DNA from: Gaetbulibacter_B jejuensis
Lineage (GTDB): Bacteria > Bacteroidota > Bacteroidia > Flavobacteriales > Flavobacteriaceae
Assembly: GCF_039524015.1 (NCBI RefSeq)
Contig: NZ_BAAAGF010000005.1
Coordinates: 228,444 to 292,443 of the forward strand
Reading direction: 5' to 3'
DNA length: 64,000 bases
Under the pieces are notes generated by a model. The model was not told the DNA's origin and searched no databases. It worked only from the letters and a program-made list of their open reading frames with translations. The stretch's first letter is position 1; each line of letters starts with the position of its first letter. The translations under genes and the position numbers were made by a program. Below, piece by piece: positions 17,475-26,170 of this stretch.

Positions 17475-19140
17475 ATTTAAATTATACTCTAAATTTAGAA
17501 GTCTTCCTAAAGATTTTGAGCTCATATTTAGAAATGAACGCGATTTAGAGATTAGTAAACTTAATGAGTTTCATCCATATTGCTTTGCGGGCTTGAATGG
17601 TAGTGGTAAGTCCAATGTACTTGAGGCATTATCTCTAATTTTCTTCTATTTGGAATGCTCATTTTCAAAATATCTTCCAGATAAATTTAAAGATTCATTT
17701 GAAAAAAAAGATTTTCCATTTGGTTTCGATCTGGAATATTTAATTTTCTTAAAATCGAATAGTTCACCTATTAATATTCGAATAATTAAACCTGAAAATA
17801 GACCAGTTGAGTTTTATAGAAAATCTGAAGAAGACAAACAGATAATTAAAGTAAGTACAATACCAATAAGAGAGGGAATAAACAAAAAGAATGCAGTTGC
17901 AAAGCAATATTTGCCAGATATTATTATAGGTTACTCTTCTGGTGAAAATGAAATATTGAGCTTACCTTTTTATAAAACTAAATTTGCACATTTTGATAAT
18001 TATATGCAGTCATTAATGAATGATGAAGTTTATGATGGTAATCCATTAACAAGCCTCGTGTATATAGATTATAGTATGAGTCAAGCAGTTTTGTTAGCTA
18101 ATTTTTTAATGAACAATCAAGATGATGATAATGATATTTTGTTTTCTATTAAGAAGGAATTGAATATTGAAAAACTTCACAGTTTCAGAATAGTTATAAA
18201 AGATTTTGAGGTTAAATCTAAAATTGTAAGCTCTAGAAAAAAACCAAAATTCTTATTATCTCAACTAAAGGATAAGAAATCATCTTTAATAGATAAATTA
18301 ACTGCTTGTTCAACATGTTCATATCAAAATGGAAATGAATTAATTTTAGATTATTTTGTTAACTCTTCAACATCAAAAGCCTTTCAAAGACATTTTGATA
18401 ACCCTTATCACCTTTTTAAAGAGCTACAAACATTGTCGGAGCTTAATCTACATTTTGTAGAAGATGAAATTAAAAATGAAATTTATGAGACAGACAGTAT
18501 GTATGTTTCAGAGAAGCTTCCAAGACCAAAAGGAGAAGAATTGGCTTTTTATTTCAATAATTTTTTGATAAAGAAAAAGGATGTTGAGAAACCTATGCTG
18601 GTAAAAAATTTATCTGATGGAGAACATCAATTTTTACACACTATTGGAATATGTTTAATGCTTAAAGATAAGACAGCTCTTTTACTTTTAGATGAACCCG
18701 AAACACACTTCAATCCTGATTGGCGATCCAAATTTGTTAGTATTCTTAAAGACAGTTTAGAGAGAGGTAAGAGTAATAACTTGTTAAGGGATATTTTAAT
18801 CACATCTCATTCACCTTTTATAATATCTGATTGTTTTCCTGACAAAGTAATTGTGTTTGAAAAAGGAGAGAAACCATTAAATGCAGTGGATATGAAATTC
18901 AACACTTTTGGCACATCTGTTAACATAGTACTTGAAGAAATATTTAATAAGAAAGAGAGTATCCCCGATTATTCATTATCTGAATTAAATAAAATAAGAG
19001 GAAGAAATTTCGAATCTTTAGAAGATATTCAAAAAGCTAAACAAGATGCGAGAAAGCTAGGAGAGTCGCCAGAAAAGGTATTTTTGTTTAGGGATTTAAT
19101 ATTAGCAGAAGAAAAAATAAAAAACAAGAAAAATGATTAA
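17461..19140 (+). CDS. restriction-associated AAA/ABC-type ATPase (PtuA-like)
   Basis: 559 residues. Walker A is GLNGSGKS (44-51), the ABC-like signature is LSDGEHQ (394-400), Walker B is LLLLDEPETH (407-416) and an H-loop-type TSHSPF is near 448. This is the SMC/ABC-style AAA_15/AAA_21 ATPase fold seen in OLD, PtuA and similar defence proteins. It overlaps hsdS (14 bases) and the following HNH gene (8 bases). I recall an NCBI/TIGRFAM family of 'restriction system-associated AAA' ATPases found beside HsdM/HsdS, which fits, but I could not check membership. Confidence 0.85.
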   Translation: MKLVRFKLYSKFRSLPKDFELIFRNERDLEISKLNEFHPYCFAGLNGSGKSNVLEALSLIFFYLECSFSKYLPDKFKDSFEKKDFPFGFDLEYLIFLKSNSSPINIRIIKPENRPVEFYRKSEEDKQIIKVSTIPIREGINKKNAVAKQYLPDIIIGYSSGENEILSLPFYKTKFAHFDNYMQSLMNDEVYDGNPLTSLVYIDYSMSQAVLLANFLMNNQDDDNDILFSIKKELNIEKLHSFRIVIKDFEVKSKIVSSRKKPKFLLSQLKDKKSSLIDKLTACSTCSYQNGNELILDYFVNSSTSKAFQRHFDNPYHLFKELQTLSELNLHFVEDEIKNEIYETDSMYVSEKLPRPKGEELAFYFNNFLIKKKDVEKPMLVKNLSDGEHQFLHTIGICLMLKDKTALLLLDEPETHFNPDWRSKFVSILKDSLERGKSNNLLRDILITSHSPFIISDCFPDKVIVFEKGEKPLNAVDMKFNTFGTSVNIVLEEIFNKKESIPDYSLSELNKIRGRNFESLEDIQKAKQDARKLGESPEKVFLFRDLILAEEKIKNKKND

Positions 19141-20185
19141 ATCCTATAAGTTTATTGAAACAACGCATAGTAAGCTACACAAAAATGTCATTGCATTTTT
19201 TGATAGGATTGAAAATGAAACTGGAGTTTATTCAAGTTCTTTTTTTGATAAAGATTTTTATAATAAAATTGTTAAACACCATCCGAATATTTTAGAAGAA
19301 CCATTAAAAAAAATTCATAATGAATTAAGAACCTGGTTGCAAAAAGATAGAACTGATTTTTGTGAAAAGATTAGAATGAGTAATGATATTAAAAAAATAT
19401 GTAACAGAGAGGTAGTCCCAACGCTTCTAAATAACACTCCAGATAAATTAAAAGCCATAATCAAAAAATTGTTTTATGACCTATATGTTCAAGTATTAAG
19501 TGGAGATAATGTTAAGAATGAATATGGTAGTTTACAACAACACTTCGAAGAGTTTAAATCTCCAAATAAAATATTTAAATGTCCAACATGTGGTTTAATG
19601 CCATCAAAATCTAAAACAGAAAGAAAGGATGATTATGATCATTATTTAGCCAAAGATAAATTTCCTTTTTCTTCAGTTAATTTTAGAAATTTGGTGCCAA
19701 TTTGTACAGATTGTAACTCCTCAAATGTTAAAGGAAATAGAGATGTTTTAAAAATCAATGGTAAACGAAAAATATTTTACCCATTTGATGAAACACATAC
19801 CGGTATTAAGGTAGAATGTCAATTGAATAATGACAATGATAATGTTAAAGAAGATGACTTGGATTTCTCATTTGAATACACAACAGACGATAATAGAAAT
19901 GAAGAAATAGAATCTTGGAAGGTTATTTTTAAAATAGATGACCGCTATAAAAAACGTTCAAAAGGTAAAGCTCAATCTTGGTATCAACATTATTGGCAAT
20001 TCATATCAAAACCAAAATATAAAGGATTAGATATTAATCTAAAAAAAGAATTATATAAGGATTTTTGTTTAACTGATCCTGATATTGAATTTATAAAGCT
20101 ACCAGTTATTAAGGCAGTTGAAAAATCATCTTTTGCTAAAGCTTTATTAGAATCAAAACTTTACTCAATGGAATTTAATCATTAA
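19133..20185 (+). CDS. HNH endonuclease, PtuB-like
   Basis: 350 residues. A helical N-terminal part precedes the HNH core: zinc Cys150 and Cys153 (CPTC), catalytic DH at 169-170 (DYDHYLAKDKFP), NLVPICTDCN with Cys191 and Cys194, then the NxxKG tail. The pattern DHxLxKxxFP...NLVPxCxxCN is that of the HNH nuclease PtuB (Septu) and relatives. The gene overlaps the ATPase gene, as ptuA-ptuB pairs are usually adjacent. It would cut nucleic acid when triggered by the ATPase. Residues 205-350 are unassigned. Confidence 0.8.
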   Translation: MIKSYKFIETTHSKLHKNVIAFFDRIENETGVYSSSFFDKDFYNKIVKHHPNILEEPLKKIHNELRTWLQKDRTDFCEKIRMSNDIKKICNREVVPTLLNNTPDKLKAIIKKLFYDLYVQVLSGDNVKNEYGSLQQHFEEFKSPNKIFKCPTCGLMPSKSKTERKDDYDHYLAKDKFPFSSVNFRNLVPICTDCNSSNVKGNRDVLKINGKRKIFYPFDETHTGIKVECQLNNDNDNVKEDDLDFSFEYTTDDNRNEEIESWKVIFKIDDRYKKRSKGKAQSWYQHYWQFISKPKYKGLDINLKKELYKDFCLTDPDIEFIKLPVIKAVEKSSFAKALLESKLYSMEFNH

Positions 20186-20189
20186 TTTA

Positions 20190-20981
20190 ATGAGCAAAGT
20201 AAACCAACATCAACGAGCAGCAAAAGCATGGGAGGTATTAATAAAAGTTGCAGAAAAGAAAGACTTTGTTAGATACAAGGAACTCGGTGATAAAATTGGT
20301 ATACACCATAGAGTTGTTAGGTTTGTACTTGCGGTTATTCAAGATTATTGTTTGGAGAATAACTTACCACCACTTACAATTCTTATAGGTGATGAAAATG
20401 GAATGCCAGGTAAAGGTTTTACAGCTTGGGATAGAGACAATATTAACCAGGGAAAAGAGGAAGTCTATAATTACAATTGGTCATCACTACAAAATCCCTT
20501 TAGATTTGCATTGAAGGGAGAAAGCGAAGAGGATTTAATTACTACGCTTCTTGAGAAACCAGAAAAATCTAAAGAGGTCTATCAAAAAGTAAAAGCACGA
20601 GGAATGGCCCAAATCATATTCCGAAAGGCGCTACTAAAGGCATATAAAAGTAGATGTGCAATTTGTGGTTTGAGTTATGACATCGTTCTACAAGCTGCAC
20701 ACATAATACCTTGGTCTAAATGTAATCTTGGACAAAAAATGGATGTGTGTAATGGCTTGCTTTTATGTGCAAATCATCATTGTTTATTTGACAAAGGACA
20801 CATTAAAATAGACAGTGATTATAATTTAATTATTAATCCAAAACTCAAGCAAATAACAAATCTAGATAAAAATTCAACTAGGAATTTTAATAATCAAAAA
20901 ATAAGATTGCCTAAAAATAATCTTTGGTGGCCAAATTCAAAATATTTGGCAAGTCATCGAGAAACTAAACCTACATCATAA
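20190..20981 (+). CDS. HNH endonuclease with N-terminal helical/winged-helix-like region
   Basis: 263 residues. The C-terminal HNH_2-type domain has Cys157 and Cys160 (CAICG), QAAHIIPWS (His171), a central Asn188 (VCNGLLLCANHH) and HxxFDKG. The N-terminal 100 residues read like a small regulatory domain (RYKELGDKIGIHHRVVRFVL), possibly winged helix. The gene lies 4 bases after the PtuB-like gene and 4 before the next. Many HNH_2 proteins are modification-dependent or McrA-like nucleases, but specificity cannot be seen. Confidence 0.82.
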   Translation: MSKVNQHQRAAKAWEVLIKVAEKKDFVRYKELGDKIGIHHRVVRFVLAVIQDYCLENNLPPLTILIGDENGMPGKGFTAWDRDNINQGKEEVYNYNWSSLQNPFRFALKGESEEDLITTLLEKPEKSKEVYQKVKARGMAQIIFRKALLKAYKSRCAICGLSYDIVLQAAHIIPWSKCNLGQKMDVCNGLLLCANHHCLFDKGHIKIDSDYNLIINPKLKQITNLDKNSTRNFNNQKIRLPKNNLWWPNSKYLASHRETKPTS

Positions 20982-20985
20982 TAGA

Positions 20986-22272
20986 ATGTCTAAAATCAAG
21001 AAAAAATTTTATCATCATTTTTGGCATAACCCATCTTGCCAAAATTTATTTCTACTATCAAAAGAAGAACTGCTGGAGACAAAAACTTTTGGTACAGGTA
21101 AGAATACATTTACCTTTTCTACGAATAGAATTATTATTTCTAATGTCCAAGAAGGTAACGATGATGTAATGGAAACAGTAAAGTCAAGAAGTGAAATATA
21201 TAATATTGATTTAGACAGTTCAATAGGCGAAAAAATTGAATATTTCAAACCAATTTTAGAGCAGTTTTTTGATAGTCGTTTCAAAAAATCTTTAGATAAA
21301 TTGTCAAATGATGTAGAAAAAAAAGGATGGAAGCTTTTTATGAAAGTGGTCAAAATTCTAATTAATGAAGACTCGCGTGAGTCTAATATTATTAAACTAT
21401 TACAACAATACGGCTTTATCGGTAAGCATATAAATAGTTTCAAGGAAGCAGAATCCAGTTTTGAAAAAATGTTAATTCCCTCAAAAGGTAATGAGTTAAT
21501 CAATGAAAAAACAATAAGTACGTTTTTTGAAGGCATAAAATTTATCAAAGAATACTATGTAAACAGCTCATATAAAAATTTATATAATACAAATCAAATA
21601 CTTGTAAATACATTAAATAGCGAAGATAATTTTACTTCAAGGGTTGAGCTATTTGGCAAATTGTATGACGCCAAAATATTAGAACCTAGTGCTGATGATG
21701 CTTTTATGGAATGTACGCATTGCGATCCATTAACTTATAGAGGCGTTTTTCAGTTACGTTTAAATCCCAAAAAATTAAAGAGCCTCAAGTGTCCAGTTTG
21801 TGCAAAAGAACTAACCTATTTTGTTCCTTATGAATTACATGAAGATATTTATAGCATAGTTAGAGAAAAAGACGGTCTGTTATTAAATGCCTTATGCAAT
21901 AAATTAGATACTCATAAAATTAAATATCAATTGAATCCAACATTCTTAAAAAACATAGAAATCGATTGCTTATTTAAAACAGAAGAGTCAATATTTATTG
22001 TTGAAGCTAAAATGTATAAAATCAATACGTCAAAGGCTAAATTAAAAAGTAAAATACGGAAGCATTTTGGAAAGTTAGTCAAAGACATTACCCGATTAAT
22101 TGAACTCGAACAGTTTAAAAATCAACCGATAAAACCAATACTTTTACTAAACATTCCAGACAAAGAGTTATTGACAGAAGTTAATCATGAGCTGAAAACA
22201 AAGAATCGTGATGCTATTTCACGACAAGTAAATATCATAAATTTAAGTTTATTAAAGTTTAAAGAAGAATAA
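20986..22272 (+). CDS. zinc-finger protein with C-terminal PD-(D/E)XK nuclease-like core, unknown system
   Basis: 428 residues, family not recognised. Residues 243-272 form a four-cysteine zinc ribbon (CTHC ... CPVC). After it comes a probable PD-(D/E)XK restriction fold: NIEIDCLF (Glu325, Asp327) and FIVEAKMY (Glu340, Lys342), spaced as in motifs II-III. The first 240 residues are helical and unassigned. Length and layout resemble defence effectors in which a sensor region precedes a nuclease. Intergenic gaps are 4 bases before and 9 after. Confidence 0.65.
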   Translation: MSKIKKKFYHHFWHNPSCQNLFLLSKEELLETKTFGTGKNTFTFSTNRIIISNVQEGNDDVMETVKSRSEIYNIDLDSSIGEKIEYFKPILEQFFDSRFKKSLDKLSNDVEKKGWKLFMKVVKILINEDSRESNIIKLLQQYGFIGKHINSFKEAESSFEKMLIPSKGNELINEKTISTFFEGIKFIKEYYVNSSYKNLYNTNQILVNTLNSEDNFTSRVELFGKLYDAKILEPSADDAFMECTHCDPLTYRGVFQLRLNPKKLKSLKCPVCAKELTYFVPYELHEDIYSIVREKDGLLLNALCNKLDTHKIKYQLNPTFLKNIEIDCLFKTEESIFIVEAKMYKINTSKAKLKSKIRKHFGKLVKDITRLIELEQFKNQPIKPILLLNIPDKELLTEVNHELKTKNRDAISRQVNIINLSLLKFKEE

Positions 22273-22281
22273 GAGTTCGAT

Positions 22282-23883
22282 ATGAGTATAAGTGATAAAT
22301 CGTTTTTAGAACGCTTAAATGAGAACCCGGATTACTTTGAATTTTGGCAAGACTTCCATGAATTTTGTATGGATATAAAAATTAATGATAAAGAATACTT
22401 TGTCAATTCACTACCAATTATCTTCAAAAAGATTAAAAATGATGGGGCTGGATATGCAATATATCAGGGTTTAAGAAAACTTGCAGTAGAAAAACCATCA
22501 GAAGCTATTCAAATTATTGAGCTTATAGAAGAAAAAAATAATAATGAATACCTAAACTTCATTTCTTCTTTGTTAGGTGGGCTATCCCAGAGTAAATCTA
22601 AATATACCTATAAAGATAAAATCCTCACACTTATTAAAAGCGAGGAAGAAGCTAAAATAAATAGCGGAGTTAATGCAGCATATCAAGTGGTTATTAGCAA
22701 TAAGCAAGAAGAATTAAAATTCATAAATGAAGTTAGTCAGAATATTATTCAGACCATTGAAAAAGGAAATATAGAGGATTTGGGTATTATAACTAGATTT
22801 TATAATAAACATTTAAACAGTATAAATGATGCAAAAAAAATGGTTGTTCAGTTACTGAATACCAAAAAAGTAGAGGTGCAAAGCGAGGTAGCTAGATCAA
22901 TCAATGCTGAATTTAATTTTGATGAAGACCCAATACATTTTAAAACTTGTTTAAAATTATTAACACATACTGATTCAAAATACATAGGTATTTACAACAC
23001 AATCAACTTTAGATTGAAAGATACTATAAAAGAACAGCCAGAGTTAGTTACTGAATTTGTTAATCTATGGATTTTAAATAATAAACGGAACCTTAAAGGA
23101 ATAACTGTTTTAAAAGAGATAATTGAGGAATTGTATGCATCAGACCCTCATACCATTGAAAGTCTTTTTTTAGAATGGTTAAATTCGGATAAAAGTATTT
23201 ACAAAGATGCTTTACAGTTTGTTATTAGCGATTTAAGTAATCATATAAATGCTGTTGGGCTTCCAAAAGATAAATTAGAAAAGTTTACCGAGACGGATGC
23301 CCTTTATGTTGTCTTTATGATTGTAGGGAACATATTAGACCGTAAATACGCTTCAGAAATGCTCTATAATATTTTAGAGGTACATTTTAATAATGAGCGT
23401 ATTAGAAATCATATAGCAACACTTTACGCTAAATATTTAATAATTAACTATTATTCTGTTACTGATATTTTAAAAGAAAAAAGAAAAATAGCTAACCCAA
23501 TAATAACTTCAATAATAGATCAAATAATTGAAGTGTCGGAACAATATTATAAACAAGTAACCGAATTGGAAGTGGTAAATGAATTTGAGCCTTCCGACAA
23601 GAGAATGACTTATTTTTTAAAGCAGCAAAATAAGCAAATGCAAGAACTTATGGATGCAACAGAAAATAAGAGAAACTCATTTTTAGATTTTGCAACCAAG
23701 ATTAGTTTGAAGGCAGGCAAATCATTCTTTTCAAAATACAACGGTCAGTATACTGAAGAGAGAGAAATGCAAAACTTTAGAAGTAGTGTTGAGGTAGCAA
23801 GATTACAATATATTGATGAAATAGGTCAAATAAAATCAAGAATAATGTGGCAAAATATGAAGAGAAATGAACTTCCTAACTAG
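22282..23883 (+). CDS. alpha-solenoid protein, unknown function
   Basis: 533 residues with no catalytic motif and no signal peptide. The sequence is almost wholly amphipathic helices in repeated pairs, as in HEAT-like scaffolds, with a charged coiled segment near 440-480 (FLKQQNKQMQELMDATENKR). I do not recognise the family. Its stop overlaps the start of the next gene by 17 bases, strongly suggesting that the two products act together. A role as scaffold or sensor in a defence module is inference. Confidence 0.6.
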   Translation: MSISDKSFLERLNENPDYFEFWQDFHEFCMDIKINDKEYFVNSLPIIFKKIKNDGAGYAIYQGLRKLAVEKPSEAIQIIELIEEKNNNEYLNFISSLLGGLSQSKSKYTYKDKILTLIKSEEEAKINSGVNAAYQVVISNKQEELKFINEVSQNIIQTIEKGNIEDLGIITRFYNKHLNSINDAKKMVVQLLNTKKVEVQSEVARSINAEFNFDEDPIHFKTCLKLLTHTDSKYIGIYNTINFRLKDTIKEQPELVTEFVNLWILNNKRNLKGITVLKEIIEELYASDPHTIESLFLEWLNSDKSIYKDALQFVISDLSNHINAVGLPKDKLEKFTETDALYVVFMIVGNILDRKYASEMLYNILEVHFNNERIRNHIATLYAKYLIINYYSVTDILKEKRKIANPIITSIIDQIIEVSEQYYKQVTELEVVNEFEPSDKRMTYFLKQQNKQMQELMDATENKRNSFLDFATKISLKAGKSFFSKYNGQYTEEREMQNFRSSVEVARLQYIDEIGQIKSRIMWQNMKRNELPN

Positions 23884-25534
23884 TGAGTATATAGCACTTC
23901 TTAAAGAAGATGGTGAACTTGATGCTTTACTTATTGATGTTTTAATTAGTAAAGGGGTAACACCCATTTCTAAACCTCAAAAAGGGAGACAATATGGTGT
24001 CGATATAGCTGCGATAGGTAAAGATGTAGATGGAAAGGAAAAATTATTTTTAATCACAGTAAAGCAAGGAAATATTACCAGACAAATTTGGGATACTGGA
24101 CCTACAAGTGTACGTCAATCTTTAAATGATATAAGAGAAACTTATATTAATATATCACTCACGAGAAGTCAAAAAAAACTTCCCAAGAAAATAGTAGTAG
24201 CAACAAATGGTGAGTTAGAACAAACTGTGCAGACAAGCTGGGGGCAATATACTGAAACTTACAAGGCCAAAAAATTAGAGTACCTATTTTGGGGTATTGA
24301 TGACATTTCTAAAATGGTTTCTGAAAATTTGTTGTCAGAAAGACTTTTTAATGCCGAAATGCGATTGTTATTAAAAAAGACATTAGCATTTTTAGAACTT
24401 AAGGACTATGATTTAAACCACTTTGTCAAACTAGTAGACCTAATACTAGACAAACCAATTAAAACAAAAAAACCTCTTTTAAAACGATTAAAGTTATTAC
24501 AAATTTGTTTAAATATTGTATTTAAATGGGCTGAAGATAGTGGTTACATTAAATCAGCTATATATGCAGCTGATAAAACCATATTAAAATCATTTGATTG
24601 GTTAAATACCCAAAATCATTTTGAAAAGAAATATATTCAGATAGAGTTTTATAATATTCATGTATTAAGACGGAAAATTGGAATAGCTTACTTTAATAAA
24701 GTAAATGACCATTATTATGTAGAACATAGCATACAACGTTACTCAAAAAATCAAATTGAGTATGGACTAACGCTGTGGCAAGAAATAGGTGTTTTAGGAA
24801 GTATTGGTTTAACAGAAATAAAACACTATCTATACCATTTTAATCTTGAGGACAAAAGTTTAGCAAAAATATATGAAGATTCAGTTATAACTATAGCTCA
24901 AGCACTTATTTCCTTTATAAAAGCTAATCCACCTTCTCATTATCCTTTATATGATGAACATTTAATAGATATTGAACCAGCAATGAGATTTCTTTATTTA
25001 TCTGGCTTCAAAGAAGATTGTAAAAAATGGTTACGAATGATAATTGTAGGCATTCACGACGCTAAAATTCTTAAAGACTTTTTTCCTCTATTTAATACTA
25101 ATTATGAAAACATGGTTGAGTATTATTTAGGCACAAAAAAGCAAAGAGAACAATCATCAATGCTGCTAGCATTTTTAGCAGATTGGTCAGTGATACTAAA
25201 CTCTAAAGAAGCTTATAATGATTTACATAATATTTTAGAGTTATTTGATAATAAACTTAATCTTCAAATTTGGTTTCCAAAAAAAGAAACTGAAGATATT
25301 TATTCAGATAAGGGTTACAGTTTAAAATCGGGAAAGGTGAAGCATTCCATAATGCTTTACGAATCAATTGATGACTATAAAAAAGAGATTCAAGAAGAGT
25401 TAGAGCTCTTTTCAGCAGAAAAAGATTTTATTGTTGTTAAGTCTGGTTTCGATTTTATTTTATCAATATCTAGTTTACACCATAGAGATTTACCATTCCC
25501 TTTTCTTTGGAGAAGACTTATTAAAACAGAATAG
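23867..25534 (+). CDS. protein with N-terminal Mrr/PD-(D/E)XK-like region, unknown function
   Basis: 555 residues. The first 75 residues look like a Mrr-type nuclease fold: KGRQYGVDIAAIG (Asp46) followed by FLITVKQGN (Lys66). The expected Glu/Gln two residues before the Lys is Thr64, so the site is non-canonical and may be inactive or permuted. The remaining 480 residues are helical and unassigned. The overlap with the solenoid gene points to a functional pair. This is the last gene of the operon. Confidence 0.6.
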   Translation: MNFLTSEYIALLKEDGELDALLIDVLISKGVTPISKPQKGRQYGVDIAAIGKDVDGKEKLFLITVKQGNITRQIWDTGPTSVRQSLNDIRETYINISLTRSQKKLPKKIVVATNGELEQTVQTSWGQYTETYKAKKLEYLFWGIDDISKMVSENLLSERLFNAEMRLLLKKTLAFLELKDYDLNHFVKLVDLILDKPIKTKKPLLKRLKLLQICLNIVFKWAEDSGYIKSAIYAADKTILKSFDWLNTQNHFEKKYIQIEFYNIHVLRRKIGIAYFNKVNDHYYVEHSIQRYSKNQIEYGLTLWQEIGVLGSIGLTEIKHYLYHFNLEDKSLAKIYEDSVITIAQALISFIKANPPSHYPLYDEHLIDIEPAMRFLYLSGFKEDCKKWLRMIIVGIHDAKILKDFFPLFNTNYENMVEYYLGTKKQREQSSMLLAFLADWSVILNSKEAYNDLHNILELFDNKLNLQIWFPKKETEDIYSDKGYSLKSGKVKHSIMLYESIDDYKKEIQEELELFSAEKDFIVVKSGFDFILSISSLHHRDLPFPFLWRRLIKTE

Positions 25535-26170
25535 AATTCCCCACAAACCAAAACCCAGTTTATTACTATCGCAACAATCCTCTGTCTTTTGGTTTGTTCC
25601 GCTCCCCAACGCTCATGTAGTTTTTGGCTGCTAACCCGCACACAGCACATTGCTTGTTTTGTTTAGAGGAACTATTTGTAAAAATAGGTACAACAAAAAA
25701 GCAAAGAGCAGTTTCCAACCCTCACACCAAAAACTACCCCAAGTCATGTTATGTGCGGGTAAGTATAAAAGCAGCAGCAAATTAACACCATACAACACCA
25801 AAGCTGTGGTTATAACGCCTTATGTAAAATACTTGTTAGCCTTTATGCTCAAATTAGGACTGAAACTATAATAGTCGGTATTAATGAACACTTCTAAAAT
25901 AAAAAGAATGATGCGAACTAAATACCAGAAATACAAAGGGATACTTTGATGATGCAATATGGGTTAAAGTCAAATACCTATTCGAGAATTTTTCTCAAGA
26001 TTCTTGAAAAGGATATGACTTTATTGGCTTTAGCAAACAACCAAAATTTAAGCGAAACATTTAATTTGGGAAAAGGAAATGTGTTAAATTCAAAATTTGC
26101 AATAGCATTTTTAACTTGAACTAGATCTCATATACTCTAGAAAAAATTGTTGATGAAATAGGTATAATAA
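25535..26170. repeat. intergenic block with interleaved inverted repeats
   Basis: No convincing gene. Three inverted repeats are visible. C: ACAAACCAAAA 25543-25553 with TTTTGGTTTGT 25587-25597. A: GTAGTTTTTGG 25617-25627 with CCAAAAACTAC 25727-25737. B: ACCCGCACACAGCACAT 25634-25650 with ATGTTATGTGCGGGT 25746-25760 (imperfect). A and B are interleaved (A-B-A'-B'), not nested, so both stems together would make a pseudoknot-like fold. A 56-codon ATG frame at 25949-26119 and a longer frame through the repeats show no recognisable product. Confidence 0.6.

Noticed and set aside
25801..25840. Possible integron attC site (AACGCC ... GTTAGCC)
   Set aside because: The sequence does not give proper R'/R'' core sites (RYYYAAC and GTTRRRY) and no integrase is nearby.
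25650..25871. 73-codon frame through the interleaved repeats
   Set aside because: It is made mostly of the inverted-repeat sequence, begins inside an arm and has no recognisable domain.
25949..26119. 56-codon ATG frame before the truncated lipoprotein
   Set aside because: No domain, no clear upstream signal, and it lies in a degenerate intergenic block; kept only as a note in that feature.
12000..26170. Second copy of the tRNA-Leu 3' end as the left att site
   Set aside because: I looked for the T-arm/acceptor sequence on either strand and did not find it, so the left end of the recombinase element is not placed.
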